Shown: one piece after another, positions 1 through 9,095 of the stretch
How the letters are laid out: every line of letters starts with the position of its first letter
How positions within the stretch are numbered: the stretch's first letter is position 1
NCBI RefSeq assembly: GCF_016917755.1
Contig: NZ_CP070326.1
Location: 3,286,001-3,350,000 of the forward strand
Source: Streptomyces noursei
Lineage (GTDB): Bacteria > Actinomycetota > Actinomycetes > Streptomycetales > Streptomycetaceae
DNA: 64,000 nucleotides
Direction of reading: 5' to 3'
Notes under the pieces: model-generated
Told to the model about the DNA's origin: nothing
Seen by the model: only the letters and a program-made list of their open reading frames with translations
Databases searched by the model: none
Position numbers and translations under genes: made by a program

Positions 1-728
1 TTGAACGTCCAGATGGTGGAGAGCAGGATCACGGTGCCGCTGACCGCGCGCAGACCGGGCACGGTGATGTGGCGGAAGCGCTGCCAGGCGCCGGCGCCGT
101 CCATCTCGGCGGCCTCGTAGAGCTCGCCGGGGATGGACTGCAGCCCGCCGAGCAGCGCGACGAGCATGAACGGCACGCCCAGCCAGACGTTGACCGCGAT
201 GACCGAGAGCTTGGCCCAGGTCGGGTCGTTGAGCCAGGGCACGGCGTCGAGGCCGCCGCCGGCCAGCAGCTTGTTGAGGATGCCGTTCTTCTCGTTGTAG
301 AGCATCCGCCAGGTGAAGACGGAGACGAAGGCGGGGATGGCCCAGGGCAGGATCAGCGCCAGGCGGTAGAAGGTGCGGCCGCGCATCCGGCGGTTGAGCA
401 GGTTGGCCAGTGCGAGGGCGGTGAGGAAGGTGAGCGAGACACAGCCGACGGTCCACACCACGGTCCAGCCGAGGCGGTCCCAGAAGACGCCGTCGGTCAG
501 CACCGCCCGGTAGTTGTCCAGGCCGGTGAAGTGGTAGGTGGCGGGGATGTGGTTCATGCCGATCGAGCGCTCGACATTGGCCTCGTTGGCGTCGGTCAGG
601 GAGAGGTAGACGCCGCGGACGAGGGGTATCCCGATGATGACGCCGATGACGAGGACGACCGGGGCCACCATCGTCCAGGCGTACCAGTGGGTGCCGATCG
701 CCCGGCGGATCCGGGCGGTGAGCGTCAC
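1..728 (-). CDS. malF: Sugar ABC transporter permease, MalF type (3' end outside window)
   Basis: Inner-membrane subunit of a binding-protein-dependent maltose/maltodextrin-type importer. The visible 242 residues start with a short cytoplasmic segment and a first membrane helix (WTMVAPVVLVIGVIIGIPLV), followed by further helices. They reach the cytoplasmic EAA loop (GELYEAAEMDGAGAWQRF), which docks on the MsiK-type ATPase in Streptomyces. The GTG start shares the sequence GTGA with the stop of the upstream binding-protein gene, so the two are translationally coupled in one operon. The C-terminus lies beyond base 1. Naming it malF rests on the neighbouring binding protein, alpha-glucosidase and LacI regulator; another alpha-glucoside is possible as substrate. 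Confidence 0.88.
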   Translation of the reverse strand, partial: MTLTARIRRAIGTHWYAWTMVAPVVLVIGVIIGIPLVRGVYLSLTDANEANVERSIGMNHIPATYHFTGLDNYRAVLTDGVFWDRLGWTVVWTVGCVSLTFLTALALANLLNRRMRGRTFYRLALILPWAIPAFVSVFTWRMLYNEKNGILNKLLAGGGLDAVPWLNDPTWAKLSVIAVNVWLGVPFMLVALLGGLQSIPGELYEAAEMDGAGAWQRFRHITVPGLRAVSGTVILLSTIWTF

Positions 729-1999
729 GTGTAGTCCTTGAGCAGCTTCCGGTAGGCGTCCCCGACGGCCTTGGCGGCCTGCTCGGGCGTGGCGGCGCCG
801 GTGAGCACCTTGTTCATCTGGACCTTGAGCGGTTCGAAGAGGGAGTTGCCCTGGGCGATCCAGGGGCGCTGCACGGCGCCGTCGACGGCGGGCTTGAAGA
901 ACGCGACCATCTCGTTCTGCTTGACCGCCGGGACGTCGTAGACGGACTTGCGGGTGGGCAGCAGGCTGAGCTTGTCGGTGGTCTCCTGCTGGACCTTCGC
1001 CGAGCTCATGTACTTCACGAAGGCGTAGGCGGCCTGGAGGTTCTTGCTGCCGGCGTAGACGGAGAGGTCCCAGCCGCCCTGCGGGGAGCCCTGGGCGGTG
1101 CTGCCGCCGGGGACGGGGGCGACGCCGAGGTTGCCCTTGTCCTGGAACGCCTTGCCGGCGCGGGCGCCCTCGATGTCCCAGGGGCCGTCGATCGCCATCG
1201 CGACGGTGCCGTCCTTGAGGGCCTTGAGCTGGTTCTCCTGGCCGTCGGTGGCGTCGGTGACGGCGGCCTTGGAGTCCACCAGCTGCTTGATGGTGCGGAA
1301 CGCTCGGACGCCGGCGGCGCTGTCGATGGTGACCTTCTTGTGGGCCGCGTCGACCATGTCGCCGCCCTCGCCGTAGAGGTAGGGCAGGAACCAGTAGGGG
1401 TCGTCGCCACGCAGGTAGAGGGCGGTGGCGCCGGTCTTGTCCTTGATCTTCCGGGCGGCGGCGGCGAGTTCGGTGACGTTCTTGGGGACGGCGACGCCGG
1501 CGTCCTGCAGGAGCTTCTTGTTGTAGAAGAGCGCGAGGGTGTCGATGACCTGCGGCGCGGCATAGGTCTTGCCGCCGAACCTGGTCGAGCCGACGGCCTG
1601 CGGGAGGTAGTCGCCGGTGTTGTCCAGGGCCGGGGTGCCGTCGAGCGGGGCGAGGTAGCCGAGGTTGGCGAAGTCGGCGACCCAGGCGACCTCGGTGCGC
1701 ATCACGTCGGGGGCACCGGCGCCGCCGCCCGCGGCGTTCTTGAACTTGGCGTTGGCATCGCCGAAGGGGACGTTCACATAGGAGACGTGGACTTTGGGGT
1801 GCTCCTTCTGGAAACCCTCCGCAAGCTTCCGGTACGTGGCCTTCTCGGCGTCGTTGGAGGTGTCCCAGAAGGTAACGGTTCCGGACAGTTCACCTCCGGC
1901 CGCTCCGCCGCCGTCACCCCCGCTCCCGCATCCCGTCGCCGCCAGTGCCAGGCCCGCTACCAGCGCGGTGGCGAGAGCGCCACGTATGCCACGCCGCAT
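725..1999 (-). CDS. malE: Extracellular maltose/maltodextrin-binding lipoprotein
   Basis: Solute-binding protein (424 aa) that delivers sugar to the adjoining permease from the outer face of the membrane. It has an MRRG n-region, a hydrophobic core and a lipobox LAATGC, with Cys24 as the lipidated residue. A Gly/Ser linker and the family-1 binding fold follow (GTVTFWDTSNDAEKATYRKL near the N-terminus; GGWDLSVYAGSKN and AYAFVKYMSS near the C-terminus). ATG 1999 is preceded by a good AAGGAG site 5 bases away. The gene is divergent from the alpha-glucosidase at 2222, so uptake and hydrolysis probably share a control region. Length is normal for the family. Confidence 0.9.
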   Translation of the reverse strand: MRRGIRGALATALVAGLALAATGCGSGGDGGGAAGGELSGTVTFWDTSNDAEKATYRKLAEGFQKEHPKVHVSYVNVPFGDANAKFKNAAGGGAGAPDVMRTEVAWVADFANLGYLAPLDGTPALDNTGDYLPQAVGSTRFGGKTYAAPQVIDTLALFYNKKLLQDAGVAVPKNVTELAAAARKIKDKTGATALYLRGDDPYWFLPYLYGEGGDMVDAAHKKVTIDSAAGVRAFRTIKQLVDSKAAVTDATDGQENQLKALKDGTVAMAIDGPWDIEGARAGKAFQDKGNLGVAPVPGGSTAQGSPQGGWDLSVYAGSKNLQAAYAFVKYMSSAKVQQETTDKLSLLPTRKSVYDVPAVKQNEMVAFFKPAVDGAVQRPWIAQGNSLFEPLKVQMNKVLTGAATPEQAAKAVGDAYRKLLKDYT

Positions 2000-2221
2000 G
2001 TGAACTCCTTAGGGAAAGCCTCGGTTGGCGGTCTGGAACGTAACAGCGCCGAAAACAAACCGAAAGATGTTGCGAGACTTTTCTGCAAGAATTCTGGAAG
2101 GAGTTGCGGCGCGCTGGCCGGAACGGAACCCCCCGAGCCCCTGGCGCACCGTCACCCGCCGCCCCTCCGAGCGTTGACTTCGTGGAAGCACCTTCGCCTC
2201 ATGACCTGACAGGGACGGCAG
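2000..2221. promoter_or_regulatory. Divergent control region malE / alpha-glucosidase
   Basis: This is the only non-coding space between the two divergent maltose genes. It includes a noticeably AT-richer stretch at about 2040-2100 with the imperfect inverted element TTGC-N11-GCAA (2070-2088). The part TTGCAGAAAAG on the minus strand resembles the CTTGCAG-type boxes described for Streptomyces MalR (LacI family). A LacI-family gene lies at 3896, so this is a candidate MalR operator. The palindrome is weak and binding is inferred. Confidence 0.4.
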
Positions 2222-3871
2222 ATGACCCAGGAGCTCACTTCCCCCAGCCCCGCCCCCCAGGCCGCCGGATCCGACCGAGGCCAGGGATGGTGGCGCGACG
2301 CCGTCATCTACCAGGTCTACGTCCGGTCCTTCGCCGACAGCGACGGAGACGGCATCGGCGATCTGCGCGGGGCGCGCGACCGGCTCCCCTATCTCAAGGA
2401 CCTGGGCGTGGACGCCGTCTGGCTCACCCCGTTCTACGCCTCGCCGCAGGCCGACGGCGGGTACGACGTCGCCGACTACCGCGCCGTCGACCCGCTCTTC
2501 GGCAGCCTCCAGGACGCCGACGACCTGATCGGCACCGCGCACGCGCTGGGCCTGCGGGTGATCGTGGACATCGTCCCCAACCACACCTCCGACCGCCACC
2601 CCTGGTTCCAGGACCCGGAGCTGGCCCGACAGCGCTACGTCTTCCGGCCCGGCAAGGGCGAGCACGGCGAACTGCCGCCCAACGACTGGGAGTCGGTCTT
2701 CGGCGGCCCCGCCTGGACCCGCACCGACCGCGGCGACTGGTACCTGCACCTCTTCGCCCCCGAACAGCCCGACCTGGACTGGGAGCGGCCCGAGGTGCAC
2801 GAGGAGTTCGCCGCCATCCTGCGCTTCTGGCTGGACCTGGGCGTGGACGGCTTCCGGGTGGACGTCGCCCACGGCATGGTCAAGGCCGCCGGCCTGCCCG
2901 ACATCGGCCACGGCGAACAGGCCCGGCTGATTGGCAGTCAGATCCTCCCCTTCTTCGACCAGGACGGCGTGCACGCCATCCACCGCGCCTGGCGCCGGCT
3001 GCTGGACACCTACGGCGAGGCCAACGACAAGGAGGTGATCGGGGTCGCCGAGGCATGGGCGCCCAGCGTCGAGCGGCTGGCCCTCTACGTCCGCCCGGAC
3101 GAGCTCCACCAGGCGTTCAACTTCCAGTTCCTGACCACCCCGTGGGAGGCCGAGGCGCTGCGCGGGGTCATCGACTCCTCGCTGACCGCCACCGTCGCCG
3201 TCGGCGCGCCCACCACCTGGGTGCTCTCCAACCACGATGTCGTCCGACACACCACCCGCCTCGGCGGCGGCCTCGCCCGGGCCCGCGCCGCCACCCTGCT
3301 GATGCTGGCACTGCCCGGCTCGGCCTACCTCTACCAGGGCGAGGAACTCGGCCTCCCCGAGGTCACCGACCTGCCCGCCGAGGTGCGTCAGGACCCGGCG
3401 TTCTTCCGCGGCCGGCTCGGCGGCGACGGGCAGGCGGCCGACGGCTGTTCCGGCGCCAGCGGCCAGGACGGCTTCCGGGACGGCTGCCGGGTGCCGCTGC
3501 CCTGGTCCGGCGAGCTGCCGCCGTACGGCTTCGGGCCGGGCGGCAGTTGGCTGCCGCAGCCCGGCGACTGGGGCCGGCTGAGCGTCGCGGCACAGGCCGG
3601 CGACCCGTCCTCGACCCTGGAGCTCTACCGCGAGGCGCTGGAGCTGCGCCGCCGTCTGCCGGGCCTGGGCGACGGCGAGATGACGTGGCAGCCCGCCCCC
3701 GAGGGCGTGTTGGCGTTCCGCCGGCCCGGGGTGCTGTGCACCGTCAACACCCGCGGCCAGGACACCGAGATCCCGCTGCCCGGGGAACTGCTGCTCGGCA
3801 CCGCGCCGGTGGCGGTCGGCGACGGGTCGGCGGTGCTGCCCGGGGACAGCTGCAGCTGGTGGGCAATCTGA
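2222..3871 (+). CDS. aglA: GH13 alpha-glucosidase (oligo-1,6-glucosidase-like)
   Basis: Cytoplasmic glycoside hydrolase family 13 enzyme (549 aa, no signal peptide) that should release glucose from imported malto-oligosaccharides. The conserved regions occur in order: DIVPNH, the nucleophile Asp in GFRVDVAHG, the acid/base Glu in GVAEAW and the transition-state-stabilising Asp in LSNHDVVRH. The N-terminal WWRDAVIYQVYVRSFADSDG with GIGDLRG is typical of the oligo-1,6-glucosidase/alpha-glucosidase branch. The ATG follows an AGGGA site. The gene is 24 bp upstream of the LacI regulator and divergent from malE. Exact linkage preference (alpha-1,4 or alpha-1,6) cannot be told from sequence. Confidence 0.9.
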   Translation: MTQELTSPSPAPQAAGSDRGQGWWRDAVIYQVYVRSFADSDGDGIGDLRGARDRLPYLKDLGVDAVWLTPFYASPQADGGYDVADYRAVDPLFGSLQDADDLIGTAHALGLRVIVDIVPNHTSDRHPWFQDPELARQRYVFRPGKGEHGELPPNDWESVFGGPAWTRTDRGDWYLHLFAPEQPDLDWERPEVHEEFAAILRFWLDLGVDGFRVDVAHGMVKAAGLPDIGHGEQARLIGSQILPFFDQDGVHAIHRAWRRLLDTYGEANDKEVIGVAEAWAPSVERLALYVRPDELHQAFNFQFLTTPWEAEALRGVIDSSLTATVAVGAPTTWVLSNHDVVRHTTRLGGGLARARAATLLMLALPGSAYLYQGEELGLPEVTDLPAEVRQDPAFFRGRLGGDGQAADGCSGASGQDGFRDGCRVPLPWSGELPPYGFGPGGSWLPQPGDWGRLSVAAQAGDPSSTLELYREALELRRRLPGLGDGEMTWQPAPEGVLAFRRPGVLCTVNTRGQDTEIPLPGELLLGTAPVAVGDGSAVLPGDSCSWWAI

Positions 3872-3888
3872 CATGCGACCGGTACAGT
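3860..3888 (+). promoter_or_regulatory. Possible promoter for a leaderless lacI/malR transcript
   Basis: TGGGCA (3860-3865) and TACAGT (3883-3888) are separated by 17 bases. A start about seven bases downstream would coincide with the ATG at 3896. No Shine-Dalgarno sequence precedes that ATG, which fits a leaderless mRNA. The -35 match is only 4 of 6, so this is tentative. Confidence 0.3.
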
Positions 3889-3895
3889 CCACGTC

Positions 3896-4969
3896 ATGAC
3901 CGCCCGGCTGGCCGATATCGCAGCACAGGCGGGTGTCAGCGAGGCCACCGTCAGCCGGGTTCTCAACGGGAAGCCCGGCGTCTCCGCCACCACCCGCCAG
4001 TCCGTGCTTGCCGCCCTCGACGTACTGGGCTACGAGCGACCGGTCCGCCTTCGGCGGCGCAGTGCGGGGCTGGTCGGGCTGATCACCCCGGAGCTGGAGA
4101 ACCCGATCTTCCCGGCCTTCGCCCAGGTGATCGGGCAGGCCCTGACCCGCCAGGGCTACACCCCGGTGCTGGCCACCCAGACCCCGGGCGGCTCCACCGA
4201 GGACGAACTCACCGAGATGCTGGTGGACCGCGGGGTGGCCGGCATCATCTTCGTCTCCGGACTGCACGCCGACACCTCCGCCGACATGGGGCGCTACGAG
4301 CAGCTGCGCGGCCAGGGCGTGCCCTTCGTCCTCATCAACGGCTTCTCCGACAAGGTGCGGGCGCCGTTCGTCTCCCCCGACGACCGGGCCGCGGTGGAGC
4401 TGGCGGTGACCCATCTCACCGCGCTGGGGCACCGGCGGATCGGGCTGGCGGTCGGGCCGAAGCGGTTCGTGCCGGTCCAGCGCAAGATCGAGGGGTTCCT
4501 CCGCTGCGCCCAGGAGCGGCTCGGCATGGACGCGGCGGAGGCGGAGCCGTTCGTCCAGCACTCGCTCTACACCCTGGAGGGCGGCCAGGCCGCGGCCGCC
4601 GCGCTGATCGAGCGGGGCGTGACGGCGATCGTGTGCGCCAGCGACATGATGGCGCTGGGAGCGATCCGGGCCGCCCGGCAGCGCGGGCTGGACGTGCCGC
4701 GGGAGATGTCCGTGGTGGGCTTCGACGACTCCCCGCTGATCGCGTTCACCGACCCGCCGCTGACGACGATCCGGCAGCCCGTCCAGGCCATGGGGCAGGC
4801 GGCGGTCCGGGCGCTGCTGGAGGAGATCGGGGGCACCCCGGCGCCGCCCAGCGAGTTCGTCTTCCACCCCGAGCTGGTGGTGCGGGGTTCGACGGCGTCG
4901 GCGCCGAAGGCGGCGCCCGGGACGGCGAAGGTGCCCCGGCCGCTGCGGGCCGCCCGGGTCGTCCCCTAG
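3896..4969 (+). CDS. malR: LacI-family transcriptional regulator (MalR-like)
   Basis: DNA-binding repressor (357 aa) with an N-terminal LacI helix-turn-helix (ARLADIAAQAGVSEATVSRV, then LNGKPGVS) and a periplasmic-binding-like effector domain (GLITPELENPIFPAFAQ; DMMALGAIRAARQRGLDVP; SVVGFDDSP). It probably controls the flanking maltose genes, binding in the 2000-2221 gap. In Streptomyces coelicolor the comparable regulator MalR represses malEFG and responds to maltose or glucose status; applying that here is inference. It differs from the usual arrangement in having the alpha-glucosidase gene between it and malE. A C-terminal tail of about 25 residues, rich in Ala, Pro and Arg, follows the core fold. 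Confidence 0.88.
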   Translation: MTARLADIAAQAGVSEATVSRVLNGKPGVSATTRQSVLAALDVLGYERPVRLRRRSAGLVGLITPELENPIFPAFAQVIGQALTRQGYTPVLATQTPGGSTEDELTEMLVDRGVAGIIFVSGLHADTSADMGRYEQLRGQGVPFVLINGFSDKVRAPFVSPDDRAAVELAVTHLTALGHRRIGLAVGPKRFVPVQRKIEGFLRCAQERLGMDAAEAEPFVQHSLYTLEGGQAAAAALIERGVTAIVCASDMMALGAIRAARQRGLDVPREMSVVGFDDSPLIAFTDPPLTTIRQPVQAMGQAAVRALLEEIGGTPAPPSEFVFHPELVVRGSTASAPKAAPGTAKVPRPLRAARVVP

Positions 4970-5048
4970 GGGTTTGCCCGTCCTCCTGAAGGTCGATATG
5001 AGGTGTCGCTCACCCGACCGGAGGATGATCGGCCGCGAAACCCTTTCT

Positions 5049-5063
5049 GGCAGACTGTCTGCC
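5049..5063. promoter_or_regulatory. Perfect 15-bp palindrome touching the start codon of the PAP2 gene
   Basis: GGCAGACTGTCTGCC has two perfect 7-base arms around one base and ends one base before ATG 5065. The one-base spacer makes a protein-binding operator likelier than an RNA hairpin. It occupies the place where a ribosome-binding site would be expected. The binding protein is unknown. Confidence 0.4.
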
Positions 5064-5064
5064 T

Positions 5065-5922
5065 ATGGGTGATGCGCATGTGAGGACATTGGACGACCTG
5101 CAGGCCGCCCCGCCAGCCAGCGGGGAGCACACGGAGCGTCCCGTCGACAGGGGGCGACTGGCCCGGCTGCGGACCCCGCGCTCACCCCGCCTCTGGTTCG
5201 AGATCCTGCTGATCGCGGTCAGCTACTGGACCTACTCCGTGATCCGCAACGCGGTGCCCGAGCAGAAGGACAAGGCGCTGCGGAACGCCGACTGGATCTG
5301 GCAGGCCGAGCACGCCCTGGGCATCGCCGTCGAGCACACCGTCAACCACGCCGTCAACTCGGTGACCTGGTTGATCGTCTCGATGAACTACTACTACGCG
5401 ACGCTGCACTTCATCGTGACGATCGGGGTGCTGATCTGGCTCTACCGATGGCATCCCGGGCGGTACGCGGCGGCCCGGCTCGCGCTCTTCGCGACCACCG
5501 GCGTCGCCCTGGTCGGCTACTACTTCTACCCGCTCGCGCCGCCCCGGCTGATGCCGGACGGCGGCTTCGTCGACACCGTCATCGAGCACGGCACCTGGGG
5601 CTCCATGGCGTCCGGGAACCTCGCGTCGATGTCCAACCAGTACGCCGCGATGCCGTCGATGCACATCGGCTGGTCGCTGTGGTGCGGCATCACCATCGCG
5701 CTGCTGGCGAAGCCGGTGTGGGCCAAGGCGCTGGGCCTGCTCTACCCGGCCACGACGCTGACGGTGATCGTCTCCACCGCCAACCACTTCTGGCTGGACG
5801 CGCTGGGCGGGGTGCTGTGCCTGGCGTTCGGCTATGCGCTGGCCTGCGCGTGGTACGGGCGGCTGCCGCACCGGCTGGCGCGGTACGTGGGGGCGGCCGA
5901 GCTCGGCCCCCTCAAGGCGTGA
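5065..5922 (+). CDS. PAP2-superfamily membrane phosphatase / inositolphosphotransferase-like
   Basis: Integral membrane protein (285 aa) with about six hydrophobic segments. It carries PAP2 phosphatase motifs: PSMHIGW with His200, and a C-terminal NHFWLDALGG with His241 and Asp245, the H-x3-D of the third motif. The extended loop and the fold around SMNYYYATLHF resemble actinobacterial PAP2 proteins annotated as inositol phosphorylceramide-synthase-like, which act on lipid phosphates at the outer membrane face. The substrate is not deducible. The proposed ATG has no Shine-Dalgarno and abuts a perfect palindrome, so GTG 5080 remains a possible start. It converges with glnE. Confidence 0.8.
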   Translation: MGDAHVRTLDDLQAAPPASGEHTERPVDRGRLARLRTPRSPRLWFEILLIAVSYWTYSVIRNAVPEQKDKALRNADWIWQAEHALGIAVEHTVNHAVNSVTWLIVSMNYYYATLHFIVTIGVLIWLYRWHPGRYAAARLALFATTGVALVGYYFYPLAPPRLMPDGGFVDTVIEHGTWGSMASGNLASMSNQYAAMPSMHIGWSLWCGITIALLAKPVWAKALGLLYPATTLTVIVSTANHFWLDALGGVLCLAFGYALACAWYGRLPHRLARYVGAAELGPLKA

Positions 5923-5978
5923 CCCTCCGCAAGGGGTGACCCCGCGCGGGGCGCGACCCCGCGTACGGTGCGGCGGCG

Positions 5979-6009
5979 GCCCCGGGCGGACCGCGGGCCG
6001 GCCCGGGGC
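5979..6009. terminator. Bidirectional hairpin between convergent PAP2 and glnE genes
   Basis: The arms GCCCCGGGC (5979-5987) and GCCCGGGGC (6001-6009) form a perfect 9-bp GC stem with a 13-base loop. There is no T-tract, as is common for Streptomyces terminators. It lies just past both stop codons. Confidence 0.6.
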
Positions 6010-6019
6010 ACCGGTGGGG

Positions 6020-9000
6020 TCACGCCCCGTAGAACAGCTCCTCGACGACGGCCCGGGCCCGGCGGGTGATCCGCCGGTAGTCGTCGACCATCTCGCCGAC
6101 GTGCCCCTCCTCGTAGCCGAGGTAGCGGCCGACCGCCGCCAGCTCCCGGCCGTCCGCCGGGAAGGTGTCGCCGGGCCGGCCGCGCACCAGCATCACCGCG
6201 TTGCGCACCCGCGCCGCCAGCACCCACGCCTCGTCCAGCGTCCGGGCCTCGTCGGTGCCGATCAGCCCGGCGGCGTGCGCGGCGGCCAGCGCGTCCCGGG
6301 TGCGGGTGGTGCGCAGCCCGGGCAGCTCCCAGCCGTGCCGCATCTGGAACAGCTGGACCGTCCACTCCACGTCGCTCAGCCCGCCGCGGCCCAGCTTGGC
6401 GTGGGTGGTCGGGTCCGCGCCGCGGGGCAGCCGCTCGGACTCCATCCGCGCCTTGAGCCGGCGGATCTCGCGGACCGCGTCCTCGCCCAGCCCCTCGGCC
6501 GGGTAGCGCAGCGGGTCGATCAGCTCGACGAACCGCTCCCCCAGCTCCGCGTCGCCGGCCACCGGCTCGGCGCGCAGCAGCGCCTGCGCCTCCCACACCA
6601 GCGACCAGCGCCGGTAGTACGCCGCGTACGAGGCGAGGGTGCGTACCAGCGGGCCCGACCGGCCCTCCGGGCGCAGGTCCGCGTCGATCGGCAGCGGCGG
6701 GTCGGAGGAGGGGAGCTGGAGCAGCCGGCGCATCTCGTTGGCGACCGCGTGGGCGGCCTTGGCGGCCTCCTGCTCGTCGGCGCCCTCGCGCGGCTCGTGG
6801 ACGAACAGCACGTCGGCGTCCGAGCCGTAGCTCAGCTCGTGGCCGCCGAAGCGGCCCATGCCGATCACCGTGAACCGGGTGGGCAGGGTGTCGCCCCAGT
6901 GCTCGCGGACCGCGGCCCGCAGGGCGCCGGCCAGGGTCGCGGCGTTGACGTCGGAGACCGCCGAGCCGACCGCGTCGACGGCGTGGCCGTGGTCGGTCTC
7001 GGCGGGGCTGGACTCGGTGCCGTACGCGCCGATGATGTCCGCCGCCGCGGTCCGGAACAGCTCCCGGCGGCGCACCCCGCGGGCCACCGCCACCGCCGCC
7101 TCGGCGCCCTCCGCGCGGCCGACCGCGGCCAGCACCTCCTGCTCCAGGGCGGCCCGGCCGCGCGGCTGGAGCCCGTCGGCGGCGCCCAGCAGGGCCACCG
7201 CCTCGGGGGCGCGCAGCAGCAGGTCGGGGGCGAGCCGGCCGGCCGACAGCACCCGGGCGAGGTTCTCCGCCGCGGCGCCCTCGTCGCGCAGCAGCCGCAG
7301 GTACCAGGGGGTCTTGCCGAGCGCGTCGGAGACCTTGCGGAAGCCCAGCAGACCGGCGTCCGGGTCGGCGGAGTCCGCGAACCAGCCGAGCAGCACCGGC
7401 AGCAGCGTCCGCTGGATCGCCGCCTTGCGGGTCACCCCGGACGCCAGCGCCTCCAGGTGCCGCAGCGCGGCGACCGGGTCGGCGTAGCCGAGGGCCTCCA
7501 GGCGGTGCCCGGCGGCCTTCGCGGACAGCCGGGCCTCGCCCAGTTCCAGGTGGGCGACGGCGTCCAGCAGCGGCCGGTAGAAGAGCTTCTCGTGCAGTCG
7601 GCGCACCTCGCGGGCGTGCCACTTCCACTCCCGGCGCAGCGACTCGACCGGCTCGGTGCGCAGCCCCAACGACCGTGCCAGACGGCGGAGTTCGGACTCG
7701 TCCTCAGGCATCAGATGGGTGCGGCGCAGCCGGAACAGCTGGATCCGGTGCTCCAGGGTGCGCAGGAAGCGGTAGGCGGCGTCGAGCGCGGCGGCGTCCT
7801 GGCGGCCCACGTAGCCGCCGGCCGCGAGCGCCGCCAGGGCGTCCAGGGTGGTGGCGCTGCGCAGCGTGGCGTCGGTGCGGCCGTGCACCAACTGGAGGAG
7901 CTGGACGGCGAATTCGACGTCCCGCAGCCCGCCGGGGCCGAGCTTGAGCTCCCGGTCGACCTGGGCGGCGGGGATGTTCGCCACGACCCGGCGGCGCATC
8001 TGACGGACGTCGGTGACGAAGTTCTCCCGCTCGGCGACGTCCCACACCATCGGCGACAGCGCATCGACGTACTCCTGGCCCAGCGCCAGGTCGCCGGCCA
8101 TCGGGCGGGCCTTGAGCAGCGCCTGGAACTCCCAGGTCTTGGCCCACCGTTGGTAGTACGCGAGGTGGCTGGTCAGGGTGCGCACCAGCGGCCCGTTGCG
8201 GCCCTCGGGGCGCAGATTGGCGTCCACCGGCCAGATGGTGCCCTCGACGGTGCTGTCCGAGCACAGCCGCATCATCCGGGAGGCGAGCCGGGTCGCGGCC
8301 TGGAGGGCCTTGGCCTCCTCGGCGCCCTCCCGCGGCTCGGCGACGAAGATGACGTCCACGTCGGAGACGTAGTTCAGCTCCCGGCCGCCGCACTTGCCCA
8401 TGCCGATGACCGCCAGCCGGCACTGCGCGGCGTCGCCGGGCTGTTCCTCGTAGGCGATCTCCAGGGCGGCGCGGACGGTGGCGGTGGCCAGGTCGGCGAG
8501 CTCCGCCGCGGCCTCCGCGACGTCGGTGGTGCCGCACACGTCGCGGGCCGCGATGCCCAGCAGGCTGCGGCGGTAGGCGGCCCGCAGGGCGTCCGCCCGC
8601 GGCCGGTCGGCGCCCCGCTCGCCCCAGACGCCGTCGGCGAGCGCCTGCTCGAACTCCGGTGTGGTCGGGTGCAGATCGACCGACTCGTAGGTGACCAGCG
8701 ACCGCCAGTCCCCCGGGTGCCGGACCAGGTGGTCGCCGAGCGCCTCGGACGCGCCGAGGACGCCCAGCAGCCGGTCGCGCAGCGGTTTGGCGGCGGCGAC
8801 GGTGGCCAGCAGCTCCTGCCGCTCCGCCGGCGACAGCGCCTCCACCAGCCGCACCAGGCCGCGCAGCGCCAGGTCGGGGTCGGGGGTGGCGCCCAGCGCC
8901 TCCAGGAGCACCGAGTCGTCGCGTACGGGGGCGAGTTCGGGGGCGTCGAGCAGCGTGCCGGCCGCCGAAGGATCGGTGAAACCGTGCCTCAGCAGCCGGG

Positions 9001-9043
9001 TGAAGGTGCTGCTCCGCCGTCCCTGCGGAGCGGGTAGTGCCAT
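6020..9043 (-). CDS. glnE: Bifunctional glutamine synthetase adenylyltransferase/deadenylyltransferase
   Basis: Post-translational controller of glutamine synthetase I that adds or removes AMP on the target tyrosine according to nitrogen status. The 1007-residue protein shows the expected duplicated architecture. One nucleotidyltransferase core lies near residue 215 (GKCGGRELNYVSDVDVIF) and the other near residue 730 (GRFGGHELSYGSDADVLF). Each has the G-G-x-E-L-x-Y-x-S-D-x-D metal site and is followed by a GlnD-like helical region (LGPGGLRDVEFAVQL and LGRGGLSDVEWTVQL). Length matches the family. It sits directly downstream of a glutamine synthetase gene in the same direction, the order also known from Mycobacterium tuberculosis. 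Confidence 0.96.
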   Translation of the reverse strand: MALPAPQGRRSSTFTRLLRHGFTDPSAAGTLLDAPELAPVRDDSVLLEALGATPDPDLALRGLVRLVEALSPAERQELLATVAAAKPLRDRLLGVLGASEALGDHLVRHPGDWRSLVTYESVDLHPTTPEFEQALADGVWGERGADRPRADALRAAYRRSLLGIAARDVCGTTDVAEAAAELADLATATVRAALEIAYEEQPGDAAQCRLAVIGMGKCGGRELNYVSDVDVIFVAEPREGAEEAKALQAATRLASRMMRLCSDSTVEGTIWPVDANLRPEGRNGPLVRTLTSHLAYYQRWAKTWEFQALLKARPMAGDLALGQEYVDALSPMVWDVAERENFVTDVRQMRRRVVANIPAAQVDRELKLGPGGLRDVEFAVQLLQLVHGRTDATLRSATTLDALAALAAGGYVGRQDAAALDAAYRFLRTLEHRIQLFRLRRTHLMPEDESELRRLARSLGLRTEPVESLRREWKWHAREVRRLHEKLFYRPLLDAVAHLELGEARLSAKAAGHRLEALGYADPVAALRHLEALASGVTRKAAIQRTLLPVLLGWFADSADPDAGLLGFRKVSDALGKTPWYLRLLRDEGAAAENLARVLSAGRLAPDLLLRAPEAVALLGAADGLQPRGRAALEQEVLAAVGRAEGAEAAVAVARGVRRRELFRTAAADIIGAYGTESSPAETDHGHAVDAVGSAVSDVNAATLAGALRAAVREHWGDTLPTRFTVIGMGRFGGHELSYGSDADVLFVHEPREGADEQEAAKAAHAVANEMRRLLQLPSSDPPLPIDADLRPEGRSGPLVRTLASYAAYYRRWSLVWEAQALLRAEPVAGDAELGERFVELIDPLRYPAEGLGEDAVREIRRLKARMESERLPRGADPTTHAKLGRGGLSDVEWTVQLFQMRHGWELPGLRTTRTRDALAAAHAAGLIGTDEARTLDEAWVLAARVRNAVMLVRGRPGDTFPADGRELAAVGRYLGYEEGHVGEMVDDYRRITRRARAVVEELFYGA

Positions 9044-9095
9044 GGGGCGGCCTCTCGGTGGCGGGTCGGCTCGGACACAGGGGCTGGTCCAGGCC

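Noticed and set aside
2009..4867. Very long minus-strand open frame opposite the alpha-glucosidase and LacI genes
   Set aside because: Low-complexity, Arg/Gly/Val/Asp-rich translation with no domain. It is an antisense shadow of two well-supported genes, common in high-GC DNA.
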